Counted from the stretch's first letter, positions 23,975-32,352 are shown. The stretch: 32,871 bases of DNA from CAG-170 sp022779365 (GCA_022779365.1 JALFSI010000051.1:1-32871); one strand, 5' to 3'. Numbers and translations are program-made. Notes: generated by a model from the letters alone, not told the origin.

Positions 23975-24874
23975 CTATTGCGTTCCGGCAAGCTCCACGA
24001 GCTTGCGCATACGATGGTTCATGGCAGACTTGGAAACGGGCGGGTCAGACTGCTCGGCAAGCTCTGCAAGCGTTGCCTCCGGGTTTTTCAGCCGCAGCTC
24101 CGCCGTGCGGCGCAGCTTTTCGGGAAGCTGCTGAAGCTGCCCCGTTTTTTTGAGCTTGCGGATCGCGGCGACCTGCTCGATCGACGCGTCTACGACCTTG
24201 GTGAGGTTTGCCGTTTCGCAGTTGCAGCGGCGGTTGACCTCATTTCGCATATCCTTTTCGACCTTCGCCTGCAAAATGCCCATGGCGCACACCGGCGCGC
24301 CGATGGCGGTAAGAAAATCGGCGATGGAGTCGCTCTGCTTAAAGTACAGAATGCCGCTGCCGCCGCGCGAGAGCGCCTTGGGATAAAAGCCGACGTCCAG
24401 CAGCAGCGCGCACGCCTCCAGACTCACCTTGTGGTGCGACGTGATGAGCTCCAGATGATAGCGCTTGGTGGGATCGGTGACCGAGCCGCCGGCTAAAAAC
24501 GCGCCGCGCAGGAACGCAAAGCGGTCGGCGTCCTCCTCCAGCACGCCGAAGTTCACATGCAGGGCGACGCTGCTTTTGGCGCTCACGCCAAAGGCGGAGA
24601 AGATATGCGCGATCTTTTCCTGCGATTCGATCAAAAAGATCTGCTTGCCGCCGGACGCGCCGTCGGGCAGCGTGTCAAATTCCACGCCGAACGCTTTTTT
24701 GAACAGCCGCGGCAGGCGCGCCGTAAAATCCTCGGATTCCGTCACGATGCGGATGAGGTGCGGCGAGAAGGTATTGCAGTAGAGCAGCACGCCGTAGCTC
24801 TCGGCAACGGCGGCGGAGCGCCGCGTGATGGGAATGCGGCACAGCTCCGCTTTGCAGTTGGAGGAAAACGACAT
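23975..24874 (-). CDS. whiA: DNA-binding protein WhiA
   Basis: A 299-residue WhiA. The N-terminal part (about 1-190) is a degenerate LAGLIDADG homing-endonuclease fold (LRGAFLAGGSVTDPTKRYHLE), and the C-terminal part (about 210-295) a helix-turn-helix (TLAELAEQSDPPVSKSAMNHR). WhiA controls sporulation septation in actinobacteria and affects division and chromosome segregation in Firmicutes. The start at 24874 follows AAGGAG by 7 bases; an in-frame TTG at 24898 overlaps the rapZ stop and has no advantage. It lies 20 bp after rapZ. The yvcK gene that usually stands between rapZ and whiA is absent here. Confidence 0.95.
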   Translation of the reverse strand: MSFSSNCKAELCRIPITRRSAAVAESYGVLLYCNTFSPHLIRIVTESEDFTARLPRLFKKAFGVEFDTLPDGASGGKQIFLIESQEKIAHIFSAFGVSAKSSVALHVNFGVLEEDADRFAFLRGAFLAGGSVTDPTKRYHLELITSHHKVSLEACALLLDVGFYPKALSRGGSGILYFKQSDSIADFLTAIGAPVCAMGILQAKVEKDMRNEVNRRCNCETANLTKVVDASIEQVAAIRKLKKTGQLQQLPEKLRRTAELRLKNPEATLAELAEQSDPPVSKSAMNHRMRKLVELAGTQ

Positions 24875-24894
24875 ACGCGTCTCCTTTCTATCTA

Positions 24895-25755
24895 TCAAAT
24901 GCGTCCTATATCTCTGTGACTGACCGAAGTCGTGTAGCCGCGCTTGGCGGTAAAGTCAGCGATCGCCTGCGCCACGGCGACGGAGCGGTGATGCCCGCCC
25001 GTGCAGCCGACGGAGATGACGAGATTTGTTTTGCCCTCCTCCAGATACTGCGGCAGCGTCATGGCAAGCAGCTCCTGGAGCTTTTCCATGTAGTCGCGCG
25101 TCTGCTGGTATTGGAACACGAAGCTGCGCACAGGCTCGTCCAGCCCGGTCTGATCGCGCAGCTCGGGGATGTAATAGGGATTGGGCAGAAAGCGCACGTC
25201 AAACACGAGGTCGGATTCCAGCGGCAGCCCATGCTTAAAGCCAAAGGAAATGACGCGTACATTCATCGCGCGCTCATGCACGCCGCCGTCCACAAGGTCG
25301 ATGAGCAGCCCCCGGAGCTTGCCGGTAGAGAGCACGGACGTGTCGATGACCACGCCCGCACGGTTGCGGATCGGCTCAAGCAGCGCGCGCTCGCGCTCGA
25401 CCGCCTGCAAAAGCGGCGTGCCGTCGCGCATGAGCGGGTGCAGGCGGCGCGTCTCCTTAAAGCGCTTGATGAGCACGTCAGTCGTGGCTTCCATAAACAA
25501 AATGGAATAGTGCAGCTTCATCTCATCCAGCGCGTCAAGTGAGCGGAAGAGCGTGTCAAACGTCAGGCTGCCGCGCACGTCGGTCACGAGCGCGACCTTT
25601 TCATAGCGCCCCTTGGTCGCAAGGCAGAGCTGCGCAAACTGCGGGATCATTTCCGCGGGCATATTGTCCACACAATAAAAGCCCAGATCCTCCAGACTCG
25701 CCGCCGCTTTACTCTTTCCCGCGCCGGAAAGCCCGGAAACAATGATAAACTGCAT
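24895..25755 (-). CDS. rapZ: RNase adapter / nucleotide-binding protein RapZ (YvcJ)
   Basis: A 286-residue P-loop protein. Walker A GLSGAGKS is at 8-15, followed by DLGFYCVDNMP, the family hallmark; the C-terminal domain contains VGCTGGHHRSVAVA (about 255-268). In enterobacteria RapZ senses glucosamine-6-phosphate and guides RNase E; in Gram-positives YvcJ hydrolyses nucleotides and its target is less clear. The ATG at 25755 was chosen because the GTG nine bases upstream lies in the GGTGAGG ribosome site. It lies 9 bp after murB and 20 bp before whiA, linking cell-wall precursor synthesis with its control. Confidence 0.95.
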   Translation of the reverse strand: MQFIIVSGLSGAGKSKAAASLEDLGFYCVDNMPAEMIPQFAQLCLATKGRYEKVALVTDVRGSLTFDTLFRSLDALDEMKLHYSILFMEATTDVLIKRFKETRRLHPLMRDGTPLLQAVERERALLEPIRNRAGVVIDTSVLSTGKLRGLLIDLVDGGVHERAMNVRVISFGFKHGLPLESDLVFDVRFLPNPYYIPELRDQTGLDEPVRSFVFQYQQTRDYMEKLQELLAMTLPQYLEEGKTNLVISVGCTGGHHRSVAVAQAIADFTAKRGYTTSVSHRDIGRI

Positions 25756-25764
25756 ATCCCTCAC

Positions 25765-26673
25765 CTACCAGATACGAATTTCCGGCTCAAGACGCACGCC
25801 GGTGCGCGTGAGAACCGTCTGCTGTACGCCCTGAATGACCGCCTGCACATCCTGCGCCGTCGCGCCGCCAAGATTTACGATAAAGCCCGCGTGCTTTTCC
25901 GAAACGGCAGCGCCGCCGCAGCGATAGCCGCGAAGCCCCGCTTCGTCGATCATCTGCGCGGCATAGCCCGCCTGCGGGCGCTTAAAGGCGCTCCCCGCCG
26001 ACGGAAGATCCAGCGGCTGGCTGGCGCGGCGCTTTTGCATCAGCTCCTGCATCCGCGCGCGGACGGCGTCCGGGTCTGCGGGCGTGAGCGTGAACTCTGC
26101 CCAGAGAATGATCGCGCCCAGCGTCTCAAAAACGCTCGTGCGGTAGCCGAATCGCAGCTCGCCGCCGCACAGCTCGCGCGTCTCGCCGTCCACCGTCATC
26201 ACACCCACGCGGCAGCAGACCTGCGCGAGCTCGCCGCCGTAAGCGCCCGCGTTCATATACACACCGCCGCCGACCGTTCCAGGGATGCCGTGGGCAAATT
26301 CCAAGCCGGACAGCCCCAGATCGCGTGCGTACACCGCCGCCTGCGCAAGCGTCTGCCCCGCCATGGCGCGGATGGTGCTACCTTCATGCGAAAGTCCCGT
26401 CAGCGCGTCTTTTGTACACAGCACAACGCCGTCGGTTCCCGCGTCTGGCGCGAGTACGTTCGTCCCCGCGCCGAGCACGCGCGGCTGCACGCCGAGCCCC
26501 CGGCACGCGCGCAGAAGCGCCGCCAGTTCTTCGGCAGTTTTCGGCTGCGCAAAGCACTGCGCCGGTCCGCCGATGCGAAACGACGTATGCCGCGCCAGCG
26601 ATTCCTCCGCCAGCACGCGCACATCGGGGCACGCCGCGCGCAGCGCGTCAAAAAGAGCATGATCCTGTGTCAT
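25765..26673 (-). CDS. murB: UDP-N-acetylenolpyruvoylglucosamine reductase
   Basis: A 302-residue FAD-dependent reductase that forms UDP-N-acetylmuramate, the second committed step of peptidoglycan precursor synthesis in the cytoplasm. The FAD-binding segment includes VLGAGTNVLA and GIPGTVGGGVYMNAGAYGGE; FGYRTSVF and the active-site Ser in SAGSAFKRP are present, and SEKHAGFIVN is the type II (Gram-positive) MurB ending. The start at 26673 has GGAGG 6 bases upstream. An upstream open extension to 26751 covers the promoter and is not translated. It is the first gene of murB-rapZ-whiA-dnaE. Confidence 0.96.
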   Translation of the reverse strand: MTQDHALFDALRAACPDVRVLAEESLARHTSFRIGGPAQCFAQPKTAEELAALLRACRGLGVQPRVLGAGTNVLAPDAGTDGVVLCTKDALTGLSHEGSTIRAMAGQTLAQAAVYARDLGLSGLEFAHGIPGTVGGGVYMNAGAYGGELAQVCCRVGVMTVDGETRELCGGELRFGYRTSVFETLGAIILWAEFTLTPADPDAVRARMQELMQKRRASQPLDLPSAGSAFKRPQAGYAAQMIDEAGLRGYRCGGAAVSEKHAGFIVNLGGATAQDVQAVIQGVQQTVLTRTGVRLEPEIRIW

Positions 26674-26701
26674 AAACGCCTCCGTGCGGATAGTTATTAT
26701 T

Positions 26702-26710
26702 ACTATATCA
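26702..26710 (-). promoter_or_regulatory. Extended -10 promoter for murB operon
   Basis: On the minus strand TGATATAGT, that is TG-A followed by TATAGT (26702-26707). The -35 region is weak (TTTTCT at 17 bp), so recognition would rest on the extended -10. The predicted leader is short, about 20 nt before the murB start at 26673. The terminator of the upstream unit lies just ahead. Confidence 0.6.
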
Positions 26711-26739
26711 CACACGCCCCAAAAAGAAAACACGGCACG

Positions 26740-26774
26740 AAAAAAAATCACACCGCGGCGGCTGCCGCGGTGTG
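26740..26774 (-). terminator. Intrinsic terminator after the csaB-glycosyltransferase unit
   Basis: A perfect 11-bp stem CACACCGCGGC/GCCGCGGTGTG (26749-26759 and 26764-26774), 4-base loop, followed on the minus strand by A and then eight T residues. It begins 8 bases after the glycosyltransferase stop and separates that unit from the murB promoter. Confidence 0.93.
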
Positions 26775-26781
26775 GCGAAGG

Positions 26782-27930
26782 TCAGAGAATTTTGTCGTCT
26801 CGTAAATATTTGCACATCTGCGCCACGCGTGCGTCCCACGAGCAGCCGCGACCGGCGGTCATGCGGGCGGCGCGGCGCTCAGGCAGGTCGTCGAGCAGGC
26901 TCTCGGCGCATTTGACCGAAAATTCCTCTGGATTTGTGGCGACCTGAATGAGCGGCGCATACTGCATCACCTGCTCCGGCTGCGGCGTGGAGACGATGGG
27001 TCTGCCGGTGGCGAGGTATTCGTAGAATTTGAGGGGGCTGACATCCCGGCTGAGGGCGTTGTCGGCAAACAGATTCAGGCACGCGTCAAAGTGCGCCAGA
27101 TACTGCGGCAGCAGTTCGTTGGGCTTAAGCCCCAGAAAATGCACGTTTTGCAGCGTGCGCAGCACGTCGAGCTTCGCGCCCGGCTTTTCGCCGCCAATGA
27201 ATACAAAGCTCCAATCCGGGTGCGCCTTGGCGGCGGTCTCCACATAGCCGTACTCCACGCACGGCTGGAGCGCGCCGACAAAGCCGAAGATCGGGTGCGG
27301 GATGTCCTTGAGGTCGAACGGAACGGGCTGCTCGCCATTTGCCTGCGCAAAGCGCTCGTAATCTGCGCCGTTGGGGATGAAGGCGGTCTTTTCGTTCGCC
27401 GCTTTCAACCGCTTTGCCAGCGGCTCGGCGGTGGCGAACACGCGGCTGCACTTGCCCGCCAGCTCCAGCTCCATCGCGTCCACCAGCTCCGGGTTCATCA
27501 GCCCGCCGTAGGCGGAGTGGCGGTCGACGCAGTCATAGACGAGCGCCGTGTGCGGGATGTGATCCACGCAATCGCAGCAGACGGGCGAATAGACCCAGAG
27601 AATGGCGTCCTCAAAGCCGTGCTGCTTCACTTTTTTGCGGATGAACGCCGCGGCGCGGCGCTGGTTGAGCTTGTTGATGAAGCGGCTCTTGTAGAAAAAC
27701 GGCAGCACGGGCGGGAGGCTGTACACGGTGATATTCTCCTGCGGCTTGTCGCCCTTTTTGTGATACTTTGTGAGCTGCTTCCACGCGGACTTGTCCTTAA
27801 ACGGCGCGATGAGGCTGACTGCCGGATCAAAGTAGAGGATCTCCGCGTCCGGCAGGCGGCTCATCACCTGCTGTTTGCGCGTGGGGATGGGATACCATGG
27901 CGAGGTGGCGAGACAGACGATCTTTTTCAT
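26782..27930 (-). CDS. Glycosyltransferase (GT4/GT1-like)
   Basis: A 382-residue GT-B-fold glycosyltransferase. It starts MKKIVCLATSPWYPIPTRKQ, a typical first strand and loop. The C-terminal half (about 190-350) has the glycosyl-transfer domain: FIPNGADYERF, GFVGALQP, FVFIGGEKPG, FLGLKPNELLPQYL and the sugar-nucleotide region SPLKFYEYLATGRPIV, in which the usual E-x7-E is reduced to a KFYEYLA form seen in many cell-envelope transferases. No signal peptide or membrane helix is evident. GGAGG precedes the ATG, which overlaps the csaB stop by 4 bp. Context suggests a step in building a pyruvylated secondary cell-wall polymer; donor and acceptor are unknown. Confidence 0.88.
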   Translation of the reverse strand: MKKIVCLATSPWYPIPTRKQQVMSRLPDAEILYFDPAVSLIAPFKDKSAWKQLTKYHKKGDKPQENITVYSLPPVLPFFYKSRFINKLNQRRAAAFIRKKVKQHGFEDAILWVYSPVCCDCVDHIPHTALVYDCVDRHSAYGGLMNPELVDAMELELAGKCSRVFATAEPLAKRLKAANEKTAFIPNGADYERFAQANGEQPVPFDLKDIPHPIFGFVGALQPCVEYGYVETAAKAHPDWSFVFIGGEKPGAKLDVLRTLQNVHFLGLKPNELLPQYLAHFDACLNLFADNALSRDVSPLKFYEYLATGRPIVSTPQPEQVMQYAPLIQVATNPEEFSVKCAESLLDDLPERRAARMTAGRGCSWDARVAQMCKYLRDDKIL

Positions 27931-30137
27931 GTCGTTTCCTCCAAAAGCTGCCGCGCGACGGCGGCGTTTTCCTGCGCCAGCGCGTGCAGATGCGCCACGC
28001 TGTACGGCTCCTGCTGTGTGAGTGCGGCGTCGATCTGCGAACGCAGCGCATCTGCCGTCACGTCTGCAAAGTCGATGCAGTGCTTTTGCCCGATGTAGCG
28101 CATAAAGCCCGTGACCTTCGGGTCATACGACAGCGCCACGAGCGGCGTTCCGACGCTGGACGCGAAAATGAGCGTATGCAGGCGCATCGACACAACAAGC
28201 TGCATTTTCTGCATCATACCGATGATATACTGCTCGTCCTGCGGGGTGGACAGGATGAAGTTCCTGCAGTGCAGCGCCTCCGAAACACGGCGCGAGGGCG
28301 GCAGGTCGCGCTCCGGCTCAAGGCAGAAAAAGACGGGCGTGAGTCCGTATTTTTGGTTTACATAATTTGCAGCATCGACCAGCGCCGGGAATTTTTTGTC
28401 AAAGCCCTGCCACGGGCGCAGAACGAACAGCGCGTACTGCCCCGCCGGGTCAAGCCCGTTTCCGAGCAAAAAGCTATCGACTGCGCGCTCGCTCCCGGGC
28501 GTGAGCAGCAGCGCCGGGTCGGCGGTGACATACACCTTCGGGCGCGTCACGCCCATCGCCTGCAATTCCTGCGCCGACAGGTCCTCACGCAGCGTGATGG
28601 CGTCCACGCAGCGGTTCATCACGCGCGCGGCGGCGCGGCGGTTTGCCGGGACGTTCACAGGACCGATGCCGCAGCCGTACATCAGCACGCGGCAGCCCGC
28701 GAGCTTGGCAAGGCGGATGCTGGTGAGATAATATTGCAGCGACCGCGTGCTCGTCTGGTCCTGAATGAGGCTGCCGCCGCCGTTAATATAGAGCTTGGTG
28801 CGGCACATCCGCGGATAAAATGCGAAGGGATCAAAAACGTGCACGGAATCCACATGATAGCGCAGGCGCGTCTGCATGGGGTTATGCGAAAGCACACAGA
28901 TGGGCATATCGCGGTCAATGGCACGCATCTGGCGCAGGATCGCTTTCAGGATCGCGTCGTCTCCGGCGTTGCCCTTGCCGTACGCACCGCAGATCATCAC
29001 ACCGGCACGCTTCTGCTTTCCGGCGCGCGCGCGGCGGAGGATGGTCTCGTAAATTTCGATCTGGTGCGCGATGGTCGCGTCAATGGAGAATTTTTCGGAC
29101 GCGCGCTCGTATAGGCTCTCGGCAAGCTGGCGGCGCAGCGCGGCATTTTGCGCGAGTGTGGTGATGTGCGCGCTGAGCGCGTCCACGTCACGCGGCTCAA
29201 ACAGCAGCCCCGTCACACCGTTTTCGATCAGATACGGCACGCCGCCCACGTTCGACGCGATGGTCGCGCAGTGCATCCGCGCGCCTTCGGTAAGCGCGTA
29301 CGGGAATGTTTCGGACAGCGACGTGAGCGTGTTCACGTCCAGCGCGTTATAAAAGCTGTCCATATCGGACTCCCAGCCCGCGAACACATAGCTTCCCGGC
29401 GGGCAGGCGTCCTTCGCAAGCGCCTCCAGTTCGGCGCGCTGCTCGCCGTCGCCCGCGATGATGAGGCGAAAATTGTTTGCCGCCGCCGCGCTTTTGCCGA
29501 ACGCGCGGATGAGCGTACCGATGTTCTTTACCGCCGAAAGCCGCGCCGCGATGCCGAACACCACGGCGTTTTCGGGGAGGCTCAACCCCAGTGCCGCGCA
29601 GTATTCCTCCCGCGTTTTTGCCGGCACGCGGGGCGTAAAATCGACGCCGTTATAAATGGAGAACATCGTCTGCGGGTCAAAGCCGCGCGAGATGAGAAGC
29701 TGCGCCATCGCGTCGGATACGCCGATGTGATAGTCAAACAGCCGCAGCGCGATGGTGTTGATCGTGCCGTAGGTCAGCCGGTGCAAGGGTCTTCCGAGGT
29801 AGTCCAGCCGGTAGTCGCTGTGCACCGTCGTCACGATGGGCACATGAATTTTCCGGCGCAAAATCGCGCCCGTCATGTTCGCTCGTGAGCCGTGGCAGTG
29901 GACGATCTCAAAGCCCTCGCGTCGAATTTCCTCCGTGAGTGCGCGGATGGTCTGCCGGATGCCGCCGGATAAAATTTCGGTGTCGATGCCAAGCTCACGC
30001 GCCTCGTCGGCAAACGGTCCGTCGGTAAAGCAGACGAGCCGCACGGTCTGCGTTTTGCCCAGCCCTTCCAGCAGCGACAGGACGTGCGTTTTCGCGCCGC
30101 CGACGTCGCCGCCGGAGATGAGGGTGATAATTTTCAT
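27927..30137 (-). CDS. csaB: Fused GT4 glycosyltransferase and polysaccharide pyruvyl transferase (CsaB)
   Basis: A 736-residue two-domain protein. Residues about 1-370 are a GT4 glycosyltransferase (GGDVGGAKTHV, IYNGVDF, IAARLSAVKN, AGDGEQR and the E-x7-E region SETFPYALTEGA). Residues about 377-736 are a full-length CsaB domain, starting GVMICGAYGKGNAGDDAIL and including INGGGSLIQD, YGCGIGPV and SMRLHTLIFA. CsaB adds ketal-linked pyruvate to the secondary wall polymer that SLH-domain proteins bind. The fusion implies that one protein transfers a sugar and pyruvylates it. A linker RARAGKQKR joins the halves with no frameshift. AGGGGAAA precedes the ATG. It leads the unit with the glycosyltransferase after it and has a promoter at 30214-30242. 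Confidence 0.93.
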   Translation of the reverse strand: MKIITLISGGDVGGAKTHVLSLLEGLGKTQTVRLVCFTDGPFADEARELGIDTEILSGGIRQTIRALTEEIRREGFEIVHCHGSRANMTGAILRRKIHVPIVTTVHSDYRLDYLGRPLHRLTYGTINTIALRLFDYHIGVSDAMAQLLISRGFDPQTMFSIYNGVDFTPRVPAKTREEYCAALGLSLPENAVVFGIAARLSAVKNIGTLIRAFGKSAAAANNFRLIIAGDGEQRAELEALAKDACPPGSYVFAGWESDMDSFYNALDVNTLTSLSETFPYALTEGARMHCATIASNVGGVPYLIENGVTGLLFEPRDVDALSAHITTLAQNAALRRQLAESLYERASEKFSIDATIAHQIEIYETILRRARAGKQKRAGVMICGAYGKGNAGDDAILKAILRQMRAIDRDMPICVLSHNPMQTRLRYHVDSVHVFDPFAFYPRMCRTKLYINGGGSLIQDQTSTRSLQYYLTSIRLAKLAGCRVLMYGCGIGPVNVPANRRAAARVMNRCVDAITLREDLSAQELQAMGVTRPKVYVTADPALLLTPGSERAVDSFLLGNGLDPAGQYALFVLRPWQGFDKKFPALVDAANYVNQKYGLTPVFFCLEPERDLPPSRRVSEALHCRNFILSTPQDEQYIIGMMQKMQLVVSMRLHTLIFASSVGTPLVALSYDPKVTGFMRYIGQKHCIDFADVTADALRSQIDAALTQQEPYSVAHLHALAQENAAVARQLLEETT

Positions 30138-30167
30138 GCCCGTTTCCCCTGTTTCATAAAGTCAGAC

Positions 30168-30196
30168 TTGTAACCTGGAGTAAAATCCGTTAAAAT
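30168..30196 (+). promoter_or_regulatory. Candidate promoter for DUF4330-ligase operon
   Basis: TTGTAA (30168-30173), 17-bp spacer, TAAAAT (30191-30196). The start would be near 30203, giving a leader of about 66 nt. A second weaker possibility is CATAAT near 30222. The region is shared with the oppositely oriented csaB promoter at 30214-30242. Confidence 0.5.
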
Positions 30197-30213
30197 GTGT
30201 CTTGTATGGCGTC

Positions 30214-30242
30214 ATTATACCGCATAATCGCGCCGGAATCAA
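30214..30242 (-). promoter_or_regulatory. Sigma-A promoter for csaB-glycosyltransferase
   Basis: On the minus strand TTGATT (30237-30242), 17-bp spacer, perfect TATAAT (30214-30219). The leader is about 70 nt to the csaB ATG at 30137. It faces the DUF4330 operon promoter, so the two transcripts would overlap by a few bases and RNA polymerases could interfere. Confidence 0.7.
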
Positions 30243-30268
30243 TCCAAAACGAATCTGGGAGGCAATCC

Positions 30269-30724
30269 ATGAAGATCATTGACGAAAAAGGGCGGCTGTT
30301 CGGGAAGCTCAACCTGATCGACCTGCTTGTGATCGTGCTCATTCTGGCAGTCGTTTTTGTCGCCGTCTGGAAGCTCGGCGGCAGCAAGGCGGCGGAGGCC
30401 GCAACAAGCGAAAAGCACACGCTGCAATATACCGTCCTGTTTGAGGACGTGCCGCGGGACGTGTGTGACTTTGCCGCCACACAGGAGGGTGCGCAGCTCA
30501 CGAACAGCGGCAAGCTGGTGGATGCCTACATCCTGTCCGCCACCGCCGTGCAGACGGACGCAGAGCATTTTACGCTCTATGTGACCGTTCAGGCGGACGC
30601 GACCTACGCCGGCTATGTGTACAAGGTCGGCTCGCAGGAGGTCCGTGTAGGCTACGAGTATATCGTGAAAACAAGTGAATTTGAAATGACAGGCATCATC
30701 AGCAGCATGGAGGTCAGTCAATGA
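30269..30724 (+). CDS. DUF4330 domain protein, single-pass membrane anchored
   Basis: A 151-residue protein of the DUF4330 family. It begins with a short cytoplasmic stretch (MKIIDEKGRLFGKLNLIDLL), then one membrane helix (about 17-36), then an extracytoplasmic beta-rich domain of about 110 residues. DUF4330 genes are regularly found beside csaB and polymer-ligase genes in Firmicutes, but no biochemical role is known. The start at 30269 has GGGAGG 6 bases upstream, and an upstream in-frame ATG (30197) lacks a ribosome site and overlaps the promoter zone. Its stop overlaps the next gene's start (ATGA), so the two are coupled. Confidence 0.88.
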   Translation: MKIIDEKGRLFGKLNLIDLLVIVLILAVVFVAVWKLGGSKAAEAATSEKHTLQYTVLFEDVPRDVCDFAATQEGAQLTNSGKLVDAYILSATAVQTDAEHFTLYVTVQADATYAGYVYKVGSQEVRVGYEYIVKTSEFEMTGIISSMEVSQ

Positions 30725-32304
30725 CCGGGATGCTGAAAGGCAGCGTGGTCGTGCGCATTCTGCTGGCGATCGGCGCGTGGCTGCACCGCACGGCGGGCGG
30801 CAGCGCCATTTTCGGCGCAGTCTCGCGCTGTTGGCGCGCAAGCGGTACGCGGGCGTTTGTCGTTCGCCGCCTCGGTGCGCCGGATGCGTATGTGGCAAAC
30901 TCCAACGCCACACGGCTGTGTACGCGGGCGAATACCCGCCTTGCCGGGTGGAGTGCGCCGCGCCGCTGGTGGGAGGCAAGCCTTATCTGTCACATTTGGC
31001 GCGGACTTTGCCGCGTGCTCTCCAAAAGCCGCATCATCGGCTGGGCATTCTCGGACGGGATGCAGGGGCTGATTTTGACGATTTTGGGCTGCTACGTCTG
31101 CATTGACTGGCTGCTGCGCGACGTACTGCAAATCGCGCTGCTCGCGTCCGTATGGGACGAGCTGCTGATCCTGTTCTGCCTGTTCTGGATCGTCTGGCAG
31201 CGCACGGGGCACAGGCAGGTGCGTTCCATCGGCGCAAATCCGCTCGACCTGCCGGTGGCGGTGTTTATCGTGGTCGGGCTGGTGCTCATGAGCATTGTTG
31301 ACCCCTACCCCGCCATCCAGCTCTCCGGCTACCGCGCGACGGTGCAGTATATCCTCTGGTTCTTCCTCATTACGCGTCTGGTGCAAAACGACCGCGACTT
31401 TATGCGGGTGTATATCACGCTCTGCGCGGTGGCGTTCGTGCTGGCGCTGCATGGCATTTATCAGTATATCGTCGGCGTGCCGATGCCGCAAAACTGGGTC
31501 GCCGCGGCGGAAACCGCCGTGCGCACGCGCGTGTACTCCATTTTTGGCAGCCCAAACATCATGGGCGATTTCATGGTTTTGTTTGTGCCGATGACCGTCG
31601 CGCTGGCGTATCACACCAAGCGTCCGGCGGCGCAGGCTTGCGCGTGGCTGGCGGCGCTCGTGATGTGTGTGGCGTGCCTGTTTACGATGTCGCGCGGCGC
31701 ATGGGTCGCGATGGCGGCGGCGATCGTGACGTTCATCCTGCTGGTCGATCGCAGGCTCTTCTGGCTGCTGCTGGCTGCTGCCTGCGTGCTGGTGCTCGTC
31801 CCGTTTGTGCGCACGCGCATCGGATTTTTGTTCACCGACGACTTTGTCGCCGCGAATACGAACGGTGGGCGCGCCGGACGGTGGGAGAACGGTCTTGCGC
31901 ATCTGGCAAGCGTCAACCCCGCCACAGGCTTTGGGCTTGGAATGTTCGGCGGCGCGGTGGCGATGCAGAATCAGGTGCTCGACGGTGTGGACTATTTCTA
32001 CATGGATAACTACTATCTCAAAATTCTTGTGGAAATGGGCTGGCTGGGGCTGGCATCGTTCATTTTGATGATGCTGGGCATGATCGCGGCGGCGCTGCGG
32101 TCGCTCTACCGCACGGCAAAATGCCGCCGAGCGGAGGAAAAACCGATGTATCCGCTCTGCGCCGGAATGTTCGCGGGGCTCATCGGTGTGCTGGTACACT
32201 GCTACGGCGAAAATATTTTTGAAGAGCCCTACATGATGGTCTACTTCTGGCTGATCGCTGGACTCCTCATCTGGGCAGGCTTTTTGCGGAAAAAGACAAC
32301 CTAA
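30721..32304 (+). CDS. O-antigen ligase-like (Wzy_C) membrane protein
   Basis: A 527-residue polytopic protein. The first about 100 residues are mostly soluble and Arg-rich with weak hydrophobicity; after that about 10-11 membrane helices follow. The Wzy_C-type region contains SIFGSPNIMGDFM and MSRGAW, and a long extracytoplasmic loop (about 370-430) with NGGRAGRWENGL and NPATGFGLGMFGG, which is where ligase/polymerase catalytic Arg and His residues usually sit. It probably polymerises repeat units of a wall polysaccharide or ligates them. The start overlaps the DUF4330 stop by 4 bp. The cluster context with csaB suggests secondary cell-wall polymer assembly. The specific activity, polymerase or ligase, cannot be decided from sequence. 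Confidence 0.88.
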   Translation: MTGMLKGSVVVRILLAIGAWLHRTAGGSAIFGAVSRCWRASGTRAFVVRRLGAPDAYVANSNATRLCTRANTRLAGWSAPRRWWEASLICHIWRGLCRVLSKSRIIGWAFSDGMQGLILTILGCYVCIDWLLRDVLQIALLASVWDELLILFCLFWIVWQRTGHRQVRSIGANPLDLPVAVFIVVGLVLMSIVDPYPAIQLSGYRATVQYILWFFLITRLVQNDRDFMRVYITLCAVAFVLALHGIYQYIVGVPMPQNWVAAAETAVRTRVYSIFGSPNIMGDFMVLFVPMTVALAYHTKRPAAQACAWLAALVMCVACLFTMSRGAWVAMAAAIVTFILLVDRRLFWLLLAAACVLVLVPFVRTRIGFLFTDDFVAANTNGGRAGRWENGLAHLASVNPATGFGLGMFGGAVAMQNQVLDGVDYFYMDNYYLKILVEMGWLGLASFILMMLGMIAAALRSLYRTAKCRRAEEKPMYPLCAGMFAGLIGVLVHCYGENIFEEPYMMVYFWLIAGLLIWAGFLRKKTT

Positions 32305-32315
32305 CTTACAAGATA

Positions 32316-32352
32316 CAAAGCAGCCATGCAGATTTTCTGCATGGCTGCTTTG
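32316..32352. terminator. Long hairpin between convergent genes, likely terminator
   Basis: A perfect 17-bp stem, CAAAGCAGCCATGCAGA with TCTGCATGGCTGCTTTG, and a 3-base TTT loop (arms 32316-32332 and 32336-32352). It lies 11 bases after the ligase stop and about 40 bases beyond the permease stop. Neither side has a true U tract, so it may act weakly in both directions or protect 3' ends. Confidence 0.65.

Noticed and set aside
26674..26751. Upstream MurB start
   Set aside because: The extension spans the promoter and part of the preceding terminator, and the MurB family start is at 26673 with GGAGG.
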